Shown piece after piece: positions 1 through 16,803 of a stretch of 64,000 bases of DNA; within the stretch, counting starts at the first letter, position 1, and every line of letters starts with the position of its first letter. The stretch lies in contig OX327683.1 in the NCBI GenBank assembly GCA_946807835.1, forward strand, positions 6,639,001-6,703,000, given 5' to 3'. The stretch comes from Ailanthus altissimus. Lineage: Eukaryota; Streptophyta; Magnoliopsida; Sapindales; Simaroubaceae. A program made the translations under genes and the position numbers. The notes beneath the pieces are model-generated. The model worked only from the letters and a program-made list of their open reading frames with translations, did not search any database and was not told the DNA's origin.

Positions 1-1591
1 TAAATGTCTTCTGCTTCAAAATTTGCTCGAGCTCAGTCAGCCCCCCTTTATCTAAGCTATCATTAAGAATATCATGACCAGTAACAGCACCTTGAACAGT
101 GAGAGGATCCTTTGTGGACATTTGCATGCAACAAACAAAAGAACATAAAACAGGTTTCATAAAGTAAAGTAATATTGTAAATCTATAAACACACTCCAAA
201 ATAAAAGGCTGCAAAGCATTCCCAAAACAAAAAGAAATGATGAAGAAGATTAATGACAATGGATTGCCCTTAAGAATTCCAAAACTCAATAATCTTCCAC
301 CCAAAATATCATACCCAACCATGCAGCAGAGATGTATATCTCTCAATGTCGCTGTAATTGCTGTAGTAAGTAGTTTGAAGTTTATTGATTCACACTCAAT
401 AGTCACCAGAAGTACAAGGAACAAAAAGTAGACAATTCAACTATTAAAATATTACTGTAACCAACATATTTTGGAGTTTCAATCCAACTACATTAGGTTT
501 TATACCACCCTATTTGAACACCAAAATTTCAAGGAACAAGGTTATCCAGAAAAAAGTTGAAGATGATAAATCATCCTGCCAAGGATGTTAAAATATTTGA
601 ATGCTCTTGGTGCCAGTTGATGCTCAAAAGTCAACTCCTAAGTAAACTCTATTCTAATTCAAGTGAAAAAAACAGGAAAGAAGGTACAAAAAACAGCAAT
701 AACCATTAAGTAAGCAAACTTACTGTGGTGACTTGTTCTCTGTCCATACCATTTGCTTCAAGGTTTGCCTCTGTTAAAATAATGAATAAATATGCAATCA
801 TAATCCACTTTAATAGCTTCCAATACAAATGGGTAAAGTAACCACAACAGAACTGAATAGAAAATATGCATTCCAAAGTTTTATGATACAAAACTACATA
901 ATCGACAAGATATCAGTAACATAAACGAAAAAAAAAAGAAAAAGAAGAAGAAAAGAATATTAACCCATGATCCCAAAGCATTTATAATCGCTAGAACACT
1001 AAAGATACAATAGAATAATAAAGATTAATGATCTCTCTTTTAGAAGTGTAGGCAAGTTAGGAGCATACACTTGGATGAACCTATGCTCATTAGCAAGCCT
1101 ATTAAAAATGTAATTCATGTTCATTGAATGAGCCTATGCTCGAAGTACCAATAAGCTGAATAATTTATTTACCGCACAAAACAAGACAAAACAAAACCCT
1201 AATTCTCGAATCAAACACTACAAACAAACAATTGCCGCTAACTAAACGCAAGAACAGAATCCATTGTACCAAAACCCCTAATTCCCACAACAAAAATCCG
1301 ATACCACGTTTCGAGAGAACAGACACCCTAACCTGGTTCGGGCGGCGGCGGAGGCGGTGGGGGAAGCCGCTTACGGAAAACGGAACCGAAGAGCCGGTGA
1401 GCGCTGGAAATGATAAGTTTTTGCGCTGGATCAACCAATTTTGATAACCAGCCATTACCGTGGTTGTTATTGAGATTGATATTGGTAGGGTTTCTCAGAG
1501 CCGTCGAAGGCCGATCGTACGGTGTTGTTTGCCGTCGAAACGGGCGTTTTTTAAACTTCCCGTAACCGCTCTCTTCTCGCGCTGTCGCCAT
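1..1591 (-). CDS. NUP1: NUP1/NUP136-type nucleoporin, 5' part (partial, runs off left edge)
   Basis: Plant-specific nuclear-basket nucleoporin, which in Arabidopsis acts in mRNA export and nuclear shape. Three exons are read on the minus strand: 1333-1591 (259 bp), 724-770 (47 bp) and 109 down to the window edge. Donors are GTTAGG and GTAAGT; acceptors are AACAG and AAAG; phases 1 then 0 join cleanly. The start is the ATG at 1591, opening MATAREESGYG. An in-frame ATG further upstream at 1789 lies in a pyrimidine-rich 5' UTR-like stretch. Exon 1 carries the family signature: TPYDRP near residue 29, then GWLSKLVDPAQKLI and SAHRLFGSVFRKRL, followed by a proline run. Exon 3 reads LTELEQILKQKTF, the conserved short acidic/helical block. 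The FG-repeat part lies beyond the left edge. It is the 3' neighbour of the CDPK gene. Identity is by recall of the Arabidopsis protein; the exon joins are inferred. Confidence 0.85.
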
Positions 1592-2060
1592 CAGAGAGGA
1601 GAGAGAAAAATTAGGGTTTGTGATTTTTGGGGGAAAAGGAAAGAAGTGCAAATTAGGGTTTTTGTTATTGTACAGAGAGAGAGAAGAGAGAGTGAGAGAG
1701 GAAAAAAAGGAATATGGATTAGAAATTGTCGAGAAAAGAGAGGAGAGGAGCGTCAGTGGAAATTGTGTACAGGTTTTTTTTTTTAACAATGCTAAAATTA
1801 CACGGCAGTGATTTTTGGGAGAGTGACAGCGACGGTACGACCATTAATTTTTTTGTTTTTGGCTAAAAAAAGAAAGTGAGTGTTGTTTACTCGTTTGCTT
1901 GGTTGGGGATTAAAAATGTTAAAGATAGGGACATGCCACGTGTCCCTCCTGTTTAAAAAATTAATTAATTAAATGTTATATTTTGATAAGTTCAAATAAA
2001 AATGTATATTTTGTTGTGTTGAGAAAAAAAATACAACTTAAATTTTTTTTTTATTTGTTT
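1592..2060 (-). promoter_or_regulatory. Upstream and 5' UTR region of the NUP1-type gene
   Basis: Directly upstream of the NUP1 start, the minus strand is rich in CT/TCTC tracts (about 1600-1760), typical of plant 5' UTRs. Further out it becomes plain AT-rich DNA. No convincing TATA box was found, so the transcription start is not placed. Confidence 0.35.
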
Positions 2061-2097
2061 GTTTTTATTAAGATTAATTCTATAAATTGTAAGTTGT

Positions 2098-2206
2098 ATC
2101 AAAATAATAATGTATCAAATAATTATTGAGTGGTAAAATAGTATAAATTTTAAAATTATTCGTTATATTATTTTACCACTCAATAATTAATTGACACAAT
2201 CATTAT
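2098..2206. repeat. Fold-back (MITE-like) element
   Basis: Two arms pair as an inverted repeat: about 2100-2146 and the reverse complement of about 2160-2205. They share the core TTATTGAGTGGTAAAATA with a central AT-rich loop. The same core (CTGTTAAGTGGTAAAATAAT and related) occurs in the cluster at 10.76-11.27 kb, so this is a dispersed family. It has no coding capacity. Boundaries and target duplication are not certain. Confidence 0.6.
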
Positions 2207-3310
2207 TTGAGATAAAATTTGCGTTGTGTAGTATTATTTATTTTATTAATTTAACGCTTATTTAGAAATTATTTTTTTCTTTTTTAAACACAAAATATTT
2301 AGTAATTTGTCAAAAACACAAAATATTTAGTATTAGATTAAGACAAATTGAATTCACTGCCGTGTGATTAAAAAACTTAAGTAAAATGTATGTCTTTTTT
2401 TTCTTTTTGGAATAATTAGAAAAATAAAATTTACCCCATCGACCAATTTTTTTTAAAAATAAACATATTGTTTAATTTTTAATTTAATTTAAATATGTTT
2501 AAATTTCTAATAAAAAAACAAAAATATATATATCCACGAATATTGTAAATATAATAAAATACTTGGTGTTATGTAATATCTTAAAATAAGAGGTGAGTTA
2601 TTTTTCAATTATTTTAAAAAGATGAATTAAGTAAATATGGGTTAAAATTTATTAATAGGAATTAGAGTTTTAGATACAAGATGTGTAAGTTGTATGGTTA
2701 TATATTTTTTTTAATATTGATATTACATCAAAGATTTATTAAGATAATATATTATTTATACACTTAAATACGTTTGAAAACACTTGTTATAAAAAGTTAT
2801 GTTATTTTTTATTTGATATAATATTACATTCTAAATTTTAATTTTAAATTTCAAGGAACAACAATAACTACTAAGATTATTTTTTATTATACAATATTTA
2901 CATTACAAATTTCATCTTTCCAAGAATCTTGTTAATAGTTGGATGATTGTAACTGTCAATAATTAATAATTGTCTCTTAACAATTGATCTTGAATAAATA
3001 AAAAAAATTTAATCTTTGTCAGAGTTTAAACTTTTAATTTAAGTTAAAAAATACACAATTTTTATTGTTAAAATAAATATTAATTTAAGTTAAAAAAATG
3101 CACAAATTTTACTATTAAAGTAAATATGTGGGTTTAGTTATATTATTTATTTGTGTGCTATATAAAATTGTAAAAGTGAAAAAGTGAGTAAGAACAATTT
3201 TTAAGAGTTGGGAGTGGTGGCGAGCAGAAGGTACTAGTTGAATTGGTAGCCTTTCTTATAATATTCATTCGAGTCAGAAATTCAAATTTACATATTAACG
3301 ATTTGTAAGT
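2207..3310. other. AT-rich intergenic stretch with no gene
   Basis: No coding frame with codon-like structure is visible on either strand. It holds homopolymer runs and a short repeated phrase around 3030-3115 (AATTTAAGTTAAAAAA, twice). Nothing else can be supported. Confidence 0.5.
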
Positions 3311-3473
3311 ATGTGTTGTACATTAAATGAGGGTTCAGCCAGTCTAATTGGTTGAGCACTTCTAAGTCTCACATCTCCACCTGGGTTCGAATCCCTCTTC
3401 TTTCAAAGTGGTACAAAAAAATAATATATATTATAATCTTCCCCTTAAAAAAAAAAATGTGTTGTACATTAAA
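3311..3473 (+). mobile_element. tRNA-derived SINE with 17-bp target-site duplication
   Basis: The body, 3328-3456 (129 bp), is flanked by a perfect 17-bp direct repeat ATGTGTTGTACATTAAA at 3311-3327 and 3457-3473. Inside is a split RNA polymerase III promoter: an A-box-like AGTCTAATTGGTTGAGCA (about 3341-3358) and a perfect B-box GGTTCGAATCC (3384-3394), spaced as in tRNA genes. A tRNA-unrelated tail follows, ending in an A-run just before the right duplication. This is the expected structure of a SINE mobilised by a LINE through target-primed reverse transcription. It is not a tRNA gene, because the 3' acceptor arm does not pair. Confidence 0.85.
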
Positions 3474-4952
3474 AAAAATTAGAAGTGGTGGCCCACGATG
3501 AATTGGGATATGCTTGGAAGTTGGATGCCATTCCATTTAAGTGGCACATAAAAAGTTATTTGTTAATTTGTTATATCCCCACTTCCTACTTCAGACTTTT
3601 AGAAAAAAAGAGTACAAACTTTTGGAGTTTGGACTTGTAAACTTAAGCCAAGTTCCATGTTCCAATTCCCAAAGTGTCAACTAACTTTATAACAAAATTT
3701 TCTTCTAATACTTCCAAAATATACAAATATATGTTGATGAACTTTCAAAACATACAAATATAGGTTAATGAATAAGCAAATTATTGTATATTTAGTATTT
3801 AAGTGCTTACCTCAGTTGTAAGTATTTGTTTGAGTGTATTTTTTAATTTAAAGTTAAAAGTTTAAGTCTTAATATAGTAGAGATTTTTTTAATTTTATGT
3901 GAGAATTTTGTGTATTTATATTTTCGCTATAAAGTTTGTTTTTTGAATGTGCATTGGCGTGAAAATAAAATTTTATTCTAATTATTTTTTGGACCTTGTA
4001 TTAGTAGATTTCTAATGTAATATCGATAGTTAAAAAAATTGTTGGATATTTAGATTTTCATTTTCATTTTATGACAGACAAAAAAAAAGGGAACTATATT
4101 GCAAAACACAATTGCTTTGAACTTTTGAATTTCCTAAAGCAGTTCAATAGTGATTTATACTTTTATATAAAAACTTGTTCTGCAATAATTTAACCTGAAT
4201 CCAATGAAAGATTATTATCCTAAACAACTTTCTAATGATCAAATGCTACTGATAACCATTCAAAATATTTTAACTAAATTATAATCTAATTCATTCAATT
4301 AAATTGATCTCAACCGGATGTATTCCTCTCTCTCTCTCTCTTTATATATACAAGTACTAATTCACTTATAAAGTTCTTAACAAAACATTGATTGTTTGAT
4401 TATTATCCACAACTTTTAAGCAAAATTTGTCAATGTGTAAAAGCTCTTTTACCTGATAAAGAAGCCATGCAAAGCATGCATTAATCTGCAAAAACTTAAC
4501 AGACATCTTCACATTGAACCCAATGAGAGTAAACAAACACACTATAGATAGATATGTAATCTAAATGATCTAAGCTTTGACAAATCAATTCAAAATCCTG
4601 TCTATACTTCTACTTCTTTGCGAAAGGAAATACAAGGCAAAGCTGAAAGAGTACTGAACAACCAAACTGCAGCATCCTTAAGGATAATCGACTTTTTAAC
4701 CAACATGAGTTTCATTACTTGAAAGAAATTAAAGAACAATTTTAAGTTCTTCCTCCACAAAGAATAATGGATACTTGCCCGTGCTGGTTCTGATTGTAAA
4801 ACTCACAAGAAATGAAATATTTGAACAAATTCAATTGGTGCATGTTAGAAAGACCTAACTGTTTCTCAGATAAGCACTTAACACTCCTCACTATACAACC
4901 TTTTTTTGAAATAACCGCGAATGGAAGGAGAACTCCACCATTGCCTACACTG
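3474..4952. other. Intergenic region including the CDPK 3' UTR side
   Basis: AT-rich DNA without a recognisable gene. A (TC)n run lies at about 4327-4341. The right-hand few hundred bases, next to the CDPK stop at 4953, probably contain that gene's 3' UTR on the minus strand. The poly(A) site is not identified. Confidence 0.45.
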
Positions 4953-9624
<4,672 letters not shown>

Positions 9625-10420
9625 TTGATCCTATCCTCAATTTTCCCTAGAAACTTCCACTTTCATGCATCAAGATCTAATTCTACACAAGAATGTTACC
9701 AAAACTTCCAGTAGATCCAACTACCCAAAACCAAACACTATGTTAAAGTCAAACCCCCTACAAGTTACTCAAAATTTTGCCAATCTACAAAAAATTCAAA
9801 GCATGAATAGTACCTTATACAATGAACTAGAGTTTCTAACAAAATTCAAGAACTTGTAATATTTCCCATGGACAGCATTTAGTTAGGCAAAAAGGTGACA
9901 AGAAACTATCAACTTAACGCCCACCGATTAAAGTAGAAACAAGATGTACTCAACAAAATATAGCAACTAAGGAACCCAAAAAAAGTCAACTCATTTCACG
10001 ATCAGTGACTAAATCGATCTCATTCTTATAACAACAAGTGCAAATACAGATTAAACAAAGTCCCTAAAATTCTTAAATACCCAAAAGGATATAAAAAAGC
10101 GAGTAGCAAAAATCACTAGAACAAACTTAGAACAGAAAAAATCTAATATAATATACTAAAAGAAGTAAGATAAGAACCAAAGCTCAGGAAAATCGAACAA
10201 CTCGAACAGAAAGAAACCAAAGACAAGAGAAACTAAAATACCCAGATGAAGAAACATAAGATAGAGATCTTGACAGAGGAAGAGAAATGTTTTGGTTTAC
10301 CGGGTCTGTTTTGACTCAGTAGTTGATAACTTGTAGAAGAAACATTGGAGGGTTACGAAATGTCTGTATTTGTAGTATGTGCAAAGTCATGGCTTAGTTT
10401 ATATCTAAAATAATCTTGGC
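9625..10420 (-). promoter_or_regulatory. CDPK 5' UTR with probable leader intron, and promoter
   Basis: A probable 5' UTR donor GTAAAC lies at 10299-10300 (preceded by CAGACCCG on the minus strand). AG acceptors lie just upstream of the start codon (around 9640-9660), giving a leader intron of about 640 bp. A TATA-like ATATAAAC sits near 10400, about 90 bases upstream of that donor. Leader introns are common in this gene family. The exact acceptor and start site are inferred, not proven. Confidence 0.4.
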
Positions 10421-10755
10421 AGTGGAGACTTTGTACTTGTTTTTAGTTTATTTTTAATAAATTTAGAGGGAGAGAGGGATTTTTTGAGTCTTGTGTTATT
10501 GCTAATAAGGGGATTTGAGGAACTGCTGTAGGCCTGCAGGCTGTTTTTTTTTTTTTTTGAGAAAGAAAACGCGTTCGTTGGAGAATTGAGAAATTGGTAT
10601 TCGGCCCGACGATCACTAATCCCGTAATTTTCGGTTGATTGTATTAATGGTTACATTCATTTCTCTGGGCCCAGACCCACGCCCCACCTACTGATTTTAT
10701 TCATTGCGAATTATAAAAATGGATAAAATTTGCTTTCTAAAAAATGGATAAAATT
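10421..10755. other. Upstream intergenic stretch of the CDPK gene
   Basis: Contains a T-run (about 10543-10558) and a small GC-richer patch around 10590-10690. No gene and no clear repeat family can be supported. Confidence 0.35.
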
Positions 10756-11275
10756 TTGGGTAGAATAATGCTATGTTTTTTAATTAATATTTTTAATTTT
10801 TAATTTTAAATAATATATTAAAAAATAAAATAATATAAAAGATAATTTTAAATATTATATAATTTAACTATCAAATAATTGTTTAACACATTAATTTAAA
10901 ATAAAAATTTTAGTTACTATTTAAAAAGTGTAACATTATTCATGTTGAGTAATGCTAAGCTTTCTCAATAGTATCTCTATATTATTCTAATTTGACGTGT
11001 CAAATAACTGTTAAGTGGTAAAATAATGTAATTTTTAAAATCATCATTATAACATTTCATTACCTAATGATTGTTTAATACATCATTCAAAATAGAAAAT
11101 TTAAGATAATATTTGAGAAGTGTTGCTTTATTCTAAAATAATATTACATTGTATTAATGAGTAATGTTACACTTTCTAAATAGTATTTTAAAATTTTATT
11201 ATAAATTTATGTGTTAAGTAATCATTGAGTAGTAAAATTATGTAATTTTTAAAATCACTAATTACTTGATGGACA
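10756..11275. repeat. Cluster of three related fold-back MITE-like elements
   Basis: Three neighbouring copies (about 10765-10934, 10944-11145, 11156-11275) begin with variants of GAGTAATGTTACACTTTCT (GAGTAATGCTAAGCTTTCT in the second). They contain the central phrase GTGGTAAAATAATGTAATTT or a decayed form. The second copy is best preserved: its left end pairs with the reverse complement of the right end (AAGTGTTGCTTTATTC). The third is cut off where the copia relic begins. The family is shared with 2098-2206. No coding capacity. Confidence 0.6.
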
Positions 11276-12932
11276 AAAGTAAGGCAAGTAATTAGTACAA
11301 AGGTTTCTTCGTAATTTATTTTGTATCTTGAGTAAAGCTCTTAATAATAAGACAAGTTTTATATCTCTCAATTAAACCATTTGAGTTGGTATTAATTTTA
11401 TAATCTATTTATAGATAACTGTAATTTTGTTAGCTAGAAGAAAAACATGATCATAATTATACAACTTTATAAAGGCCTATAATTCTTCTACTGCAATTTG
11501 CTACCAAACATTATTATAACTAGTTTCAAAGTAAAATTACGACTCTTACAAAAAGAGACTTGTAGAAAAACATTAAAACTCTAAGTTTAACATAAAGTTC
11601 TTTAACCCAAGTAAAATATCAAAGAAAAGATAAAGCAAAAGACTTATATGTATTAGAGTTGTCTAAGAAAAATCCTTTAGATTAAGTGAACAGCTTAAGA
11701 GCCGGCATAATGTTGTCAGATTCATTTATGTGAAACTCGGAGGAAGTATTTGTATGTTTATTGGAAGTACTAAGAAACAATTCAATATTGTTATTTATGA
11801 AGAAGTTTGAATAAGAGGAGGTTAGAGTAAAAGTTAAACGTAAATGAAAACATTTCTTCCTCTAGAAATACTACATGACGAGAAATAAGCAATATTTTAA
11901 AGATGAGATCTCAACACCCTTTTATAAAATCTTTGACATTGAAGATAGTAGTAAGACCATTACTCGTAATAATTATGTCATCAACATAGATAAGTAAGAG
12001 AACACAATCATGAGTTATCTTGTGAAAAAAAAAAAGAATTTTGAGTCATAAAGATAAGCGAGTCATGTTATTAAACAATGATGCTAAACTTAGTAAAATA
12101 TGCATGAAGAGCTTGCTAAAAACTGTATAAGGTATGATAAAGTTTGAACGCCTTATTTGAGGGGTATGAATAGTTAGGAAGAGGTTTTATCAGACTTCTT
12201 TATTGAGATCACCAATGAAAAAAGTTTTATTCACATCCACTTGAAATAATTTCTAACAATAGATAACAAACATAACTAGTAAACTATAGATAAAAGTACA
12301 ACAAGCAATTAATGCAAATGTTTCTTTATAATTAATATCATATCTTCATTAAAGCCCTTGACAATAAGATAAACTTTATATCTCTTAATTGACATATTTG
12401 AGTTAGTTTTGATTTTATACTCCATTTATAGATAACTGCATTTTTGTTAGATGGAAGAGAAATACAATCCTAATTATGAGACTTTGTAAGGGCCTATAGT
12501 TTTTCCGCTTTAATTTGCTACCAAATAGGATTATAACCAGTCTTAAAGTAAAATTACAGCTCTTATAAATAAAGATTAGTAGTAAAATATTGAAATTTGT
12601 AAGTTTAAAAAAATAAAATTCTTTAACCTGTATAGAACGTCAAAGAAAAGGTAAAGCAGAAGACTTATAAGTATTAAAGTTGTTAAAGGAAAATCCTTTA
12701 AATTAAGTGAACAACTAAAAAGCGGGCATAATATTGTTAGTTTTATTTGAGTGAAGTTTGGATGAAGTATTTAAAAGTACATTGGAAATACTATGAAACA
12801 ATTCAATATTGTCATCTATGAAGAAGTTTGAATAAGATGAGATATAAAGTAAAAGTTAGATGCAGATAAAAATATTTTTTCCTTTAGAAAGACGACATGG
12901 TGAGAAATAAGCAATATTTTAAAGATGATCTC
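11276..12932. repeat. Direct duplication of about 650 bp inside the copia relic
   Basis: The segments at about 11276-11930 and 12300-12932 align along their length in the same orientation, with many substitutions. Shared phrases include CAATTCAATATTGT, GAAGAAGTTTGAATAAGA and GAGAAATAAGCAATATTTTAAAGATGA. The 370 bp between them carry the RT catalytic motif. The second copy corresponds to the part just upstream of RT, so one copy is out of place. Confidence 0.75.
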
Positions 12933-13079
12933 AACTCCTAAAGCCATTTTTGTTATATTGTATAACCCAAGAAGCAATATAATCGAATGTGTAGTTCTAG
13001 TTTAATGACTCACCTGGTTGAAAAAGAACAAATCACACATAACTAGAAACTTTGAGAAAGTTTTGATTGCACGATCCCA

Positions 13080-13950
13080 TAAAGTTAGGGATGGTAGTGG
13101 ACTAAATTTGGGACGGATATCCCTAAACTCATATCTGTATCTGCTCAAAAAATAAAATACTAAATCATTCTCAAGCCCATTTTAACGGATTTGTATTTAT
13201 TACTAAACCCACAATGGGTTATCCGCAGATTTTAAACGAGTTTTAAATTTATATAATAAAATAATAAATCTTAATTTAAATAAAAATTTATAAAATATAA
13301 CAATTATAAATTTATAATCATATCATTAATTTAAAAATATTATCAATCAAAATATAACAATTTTATCCGTGTTATTTATAATTTCTTAAAGTGTCGTTAG
13401 TGTTCGGTTTGAATTTATCTCAACTTTCATTGTTAGAAATTCATTTGCATCACTTGTTGAAAATAATAAATTGTTACTAACCTCCATCTATTTAATAAAA
13501 AAGTATTAAAAATTAATGATAATATGATAAAAATAATCAAATTATTTTACATAATGAATTATTAATATTATCAAATTCATTTCCTATTAATGAGTGTGGG
13601 GGTTATGTTGTTCTTTTTATTAGGATAAGAAAATATGATATGATTGGATTGTGCGTCAGACAAACTTTGTAGAAGAATATAAGTTGGTGTTTAATCTTTC
13701 AAGAATTTTATTTTTCTAAAAAACAATTGTTATGATTTGCTTTAAAAAAATAAAGAATAAAAAATTACCAAATAAAATTAAAATAGTAATATTTTCGGGT
13801 ACGCAAATACTCGCAATGGGTATTCATGGATTTTATACTAAACCCGTATCCATACTAAATTTATTACGAATTTTTATTTTATATACAAAACCTATACCAA
13901 ACTCACTTCAAACCTTATTAAATCCTTCCTAATATGGACAAATTTTAATG
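13080..13950. repeat. Possible non-autonomous DNA transposon inside the copia relic
   Basis: The left edge AGGGATGGTAGTGGACTAAA resembles the 5' ends of plant hAT-like elements (TAGGGATGGCAATG type), and the sequence splits copia integrase from RT. Internally ATGGGTTATCCGCAGATTTT (about 13217) is echoed by ATGGGTATTCATGGATTTTA (about 13817). I could not find a matching right terminal repeat or an 8-bp duplication, so the right boundary and the class are uncertain. Confidence 0.35.
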
Positions 13951-14330
13951 AGTTCAGAGGTATTTTAGTTCTCAACGAAAAGAAAGAGAAATTTAATGGT
14001 GAAAACAACAAGAGTTGTCTCCCCCCCCCCACCCCCAAAAAAAAAACAAGTTCGGGACAAGAGGCAAAAATAAAAAGATTTAAAATATATTAGTGTATGT
14101 TCGAATCTTCCATTTTATTGATAAGTACTAGAAAAGAATGAAAATAAATAATACCATGTTCATACAAAAGATTTAGAAATCCACAATTTCTGTATTTCAC
14201 GATATTATTAACATGAAAGATTTTGATTAGATAAGTTGTGTTTAACTATCTAATTAAATTCATTATAAATTTTAGTGAGTTCAAATTATTATTTCATGAG
14301 AAACAACCATGAGTAACAAGGGTAATCATA
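13951..14330. other. Non-coding stretch within the copia relic
   Basis: Contains a C/A homopolymer patch (about 14022-14047) and AT-rich sequence. No legible coding remnant on either strand. Confidence 0.35.
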
Positions 14331-16202
14331 AAAAAGTAATTACAAAATATTTGCATCCTTCTACAGTAGCATTTAGAGAGGGTCCGTAGATATCAAAGTG
14401 AACAAGATCAAACGGAATATAAGAAACAAAATCACATTTACTAAAACGCAAAACAAATTATTTTGCTAAATAACAAGATAAAAAAATCAATCTTTTCATA
14501 AAAAACAATACCTAAATGACCATTGGAAATTAGAAAAAAAATTATGATTAACAAACACATAACAAAATTAAAAATGTCAAGACTCAAATAAGGCACTAGA
14601 GATGTAAAGGCGGTGAACTAATAATAAGCATAAGAAAGGCGCAAGCTGTTAAGGTCATACAAGCACCTAACTTTATTGTATTTTCTAAGTGTTTAACTTG
14701 TCTTAGAATTCTACAATTAAAAACTAGAGGGGGTAAATAAGAAATTAATGCCAAGTTTATATATTTAACCAGTTGATAGAAGATGTCGAGTTAATTTTGG
14801 AATAAGAATTGTATTGGATAAAGAAAATTGAAAAAGTGACACTTGACCACTTAACATTCATTGAAGAATCATTAATAGTTAAAATAAATGGTAAACTAGC
14901 ATAGGACATAGAAAAAAAAAGAATTTGTAATCATGTAATGCTACATGGGGAATCAAAATACTAAAAATAGTACTCAAGACAATAAAGAATGTCGAAATAA
15001 AGTGTCACTATAGTTTTAAAAGGAATTGATGAAGTAAAAACTCTGGCTTACTAGTTAACATATAGGTAGATAATGGCTGGGAATTATCCTATGTAGCATA
15101 ATCAATATTGATAGCCGAAAAGTGTTGGTTACCCTTGGAAGAAGCATGTTATACCCGTTTTCCTTTGTTTGGATCATCCTTATCATAATGCCCAGTTTCA
15201 TATTATTAGATTTTGCATTTGCATGTTGGACAATTAAATAACAAATGTTCAAATAAAAAAATAAAAAAATTGTATGGTTTTGGAGGAGCAGAATCACTTT
15301 GATTTTTTTGTTGGAATTATAAAATAACAAACACAATATCTATATGATGTGTCTATAAAGTAGCAAACTAAGTTTTCTTCAAAATAAAATCATTAATAAC
15401 TTGATTTTTTCTAAAGTGGATAATGACTTTTGATGAATCAAAGAGACACGAATAAGCTAAAAAGTATCTTGTAATTCCATGAGGAACTAATCTTTATAGG
15501 TGACAAATGCCTGACATCGGCATCATTTTTTCAAACATGTTCTAAAAGTGGTAATTAATTAATCCAAAAAAAAATGTATTTTATAGAGAAAATTAATAAT
15601 TAATTGTTTAGGCTCATAGCTCAACTAGTATAAATTTCAAAGTAATTGTTATTAATGAGACATATCAATGGCAATAAAGCAACGAACAAGAAAGTCCTAA
15701 AGAGTTTTAACAGTATTAAATATGTCAAAATAAATACTAGTAAATGGTGTAGAAATATTACAAAATCATATAATAGTGTGACAATTCTTATTATTCCAAT
15801 CTTCTAGTCGTTCAAAAAATTTTCCTTCGGTCTTATTATCTTTCTTTCAAGCAAAGTGAAGCATTAGCCACACAGCACCAAAGTTTTATGTGCTTAAAAG
15901 AATGCACATAGCTTAGGTTAGAACATCTAATATAATGTGAATAGGTTATGACACATGTGATTTATCTAACTAGAATATGTCATATCCAATATTAAATCAA
16001 TGCCAAATAAAATAAGAAAATATCAAATCCCTTAAAACAAACAATCAAACTTAAGAAAATTTATAAAGACAAAATAAATCAAGAATCCAATAGAGAAACT
16101 TAAATGAAACAAACAATAGCAAACAAGTAACAAAGGATAATGAGAATTAAAAAGGGCTCTTTAGAAATTGAAGAATTAAATGACTATAGTTGAAAAATCA
16201 AG

Positions 16203-16803
16203 TGTTGAAGCGGAAGTAATCATACAAGTAATAAACCCAAAGTATAAATCGCAGTAACCAAGTAATTAAGAAATGTAGAGAGAGAAATATAGGAGAAAGC
16301 ACACCGAATTTATATGGTTCGGTAACTTGCCTACGTTCACGGTGGATTAAGATCACACTCTCTTATTATTGAATCTCAAGACACTCACAAAGTATGTCTT
16401 TTACAAGAAACACTCACAAAGAACACTTATATCACTTAGATATCATAAAAATTACTATGATTACAAATATGTGTTTACAAGATAATTGAGGGCCTTTATA
16501 TAAGCTTTAGGATGACCTAGGTTAGCCCTAAATGTATGTGAGTCATTTTAGGGAGATCTAAAACAAGTTAAAAACTCAACAAAAAGAGAAAGTCTTTTTC
16601 CTACATCGAGTGCCACGGCGCCCATTCCTTAGAGCTGCAACGCTGGGCACCTGGCGTTGCGGCACCCAAGTGCTGTCTAGGGCATTGCGGCTCCCAAGCC
16701 TGGGCACTACCCTTGTGTCTTTCTCACAAATCCCTTCATTGATTCAAAATTATTCACAAAATTATCTCGATTTTTCATATTTGCATCTTCGATCACCTTC
16801 ACA
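16203..16803 (-). repeat. 3' LTR of the minus-strand copia
   Basis: Begins TGTTGAAGCGGAAGTAATC and ends TTCACA in plus-strand reading (about 601 bp). It carries a phrase around 16304-16354 (including TATGGTTCGGTAACTTGCC) that is missing from the partner LTR at 20583-21129, so the two have diverged by indels as well as substitutions. Confidence 0.75.

Larger units (their letters stand above)
11276..16202 (-). mobile_element. Old degenerate Ty1/copia relic (minus strand)
   Basis: Reverse-strand translation gives copia landmarks in the right order but broken by many stops and shifts. A gag zinc-knuckle-like KLGHYDKDDPNKGKRV lies near 15130-15180. Integrase follows (FDLVHFDIYGPSLNATVEG, about 14350-14430), then the start of reverse transcriptase (YKVYLIVKGFNED, about 12350-12400) and the catalytic LLIYVDDIIIT (about 11958-11995). 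A block upstream of the RT is duplicated (separate entry), and a different repeat interrupts the element around 13.08-13.95 kb. No LTRs were found. The left end abuts the MITE cluster; the right end abuts the LTR of the next copia. Non-functional. Confidence 0.7.

Noticed and set aside
1328..1789. Upstream in-frame Met at 1789 as the NUP1 start
   Set aside because: The extra residues are low-complexity Ser/Leu/Phe from a pyrimidine-rich leader. The family starts at the MA(T)A... Met, here at 1591.
3332..3400. tRNA gene
   Set aside because: A- and B-boxes are present, but there is no acceptor stem. The unit has a 17-bp target duplication and an A-rich tail, so it is a SINE.
15055..15336. 93-codon minus-strand frame
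   Set aside because: Low-complexity Ile/Leu/Asn translation. A different frame of the same DNA gives a gag knuckle-like sequence, so this one is a shadow.
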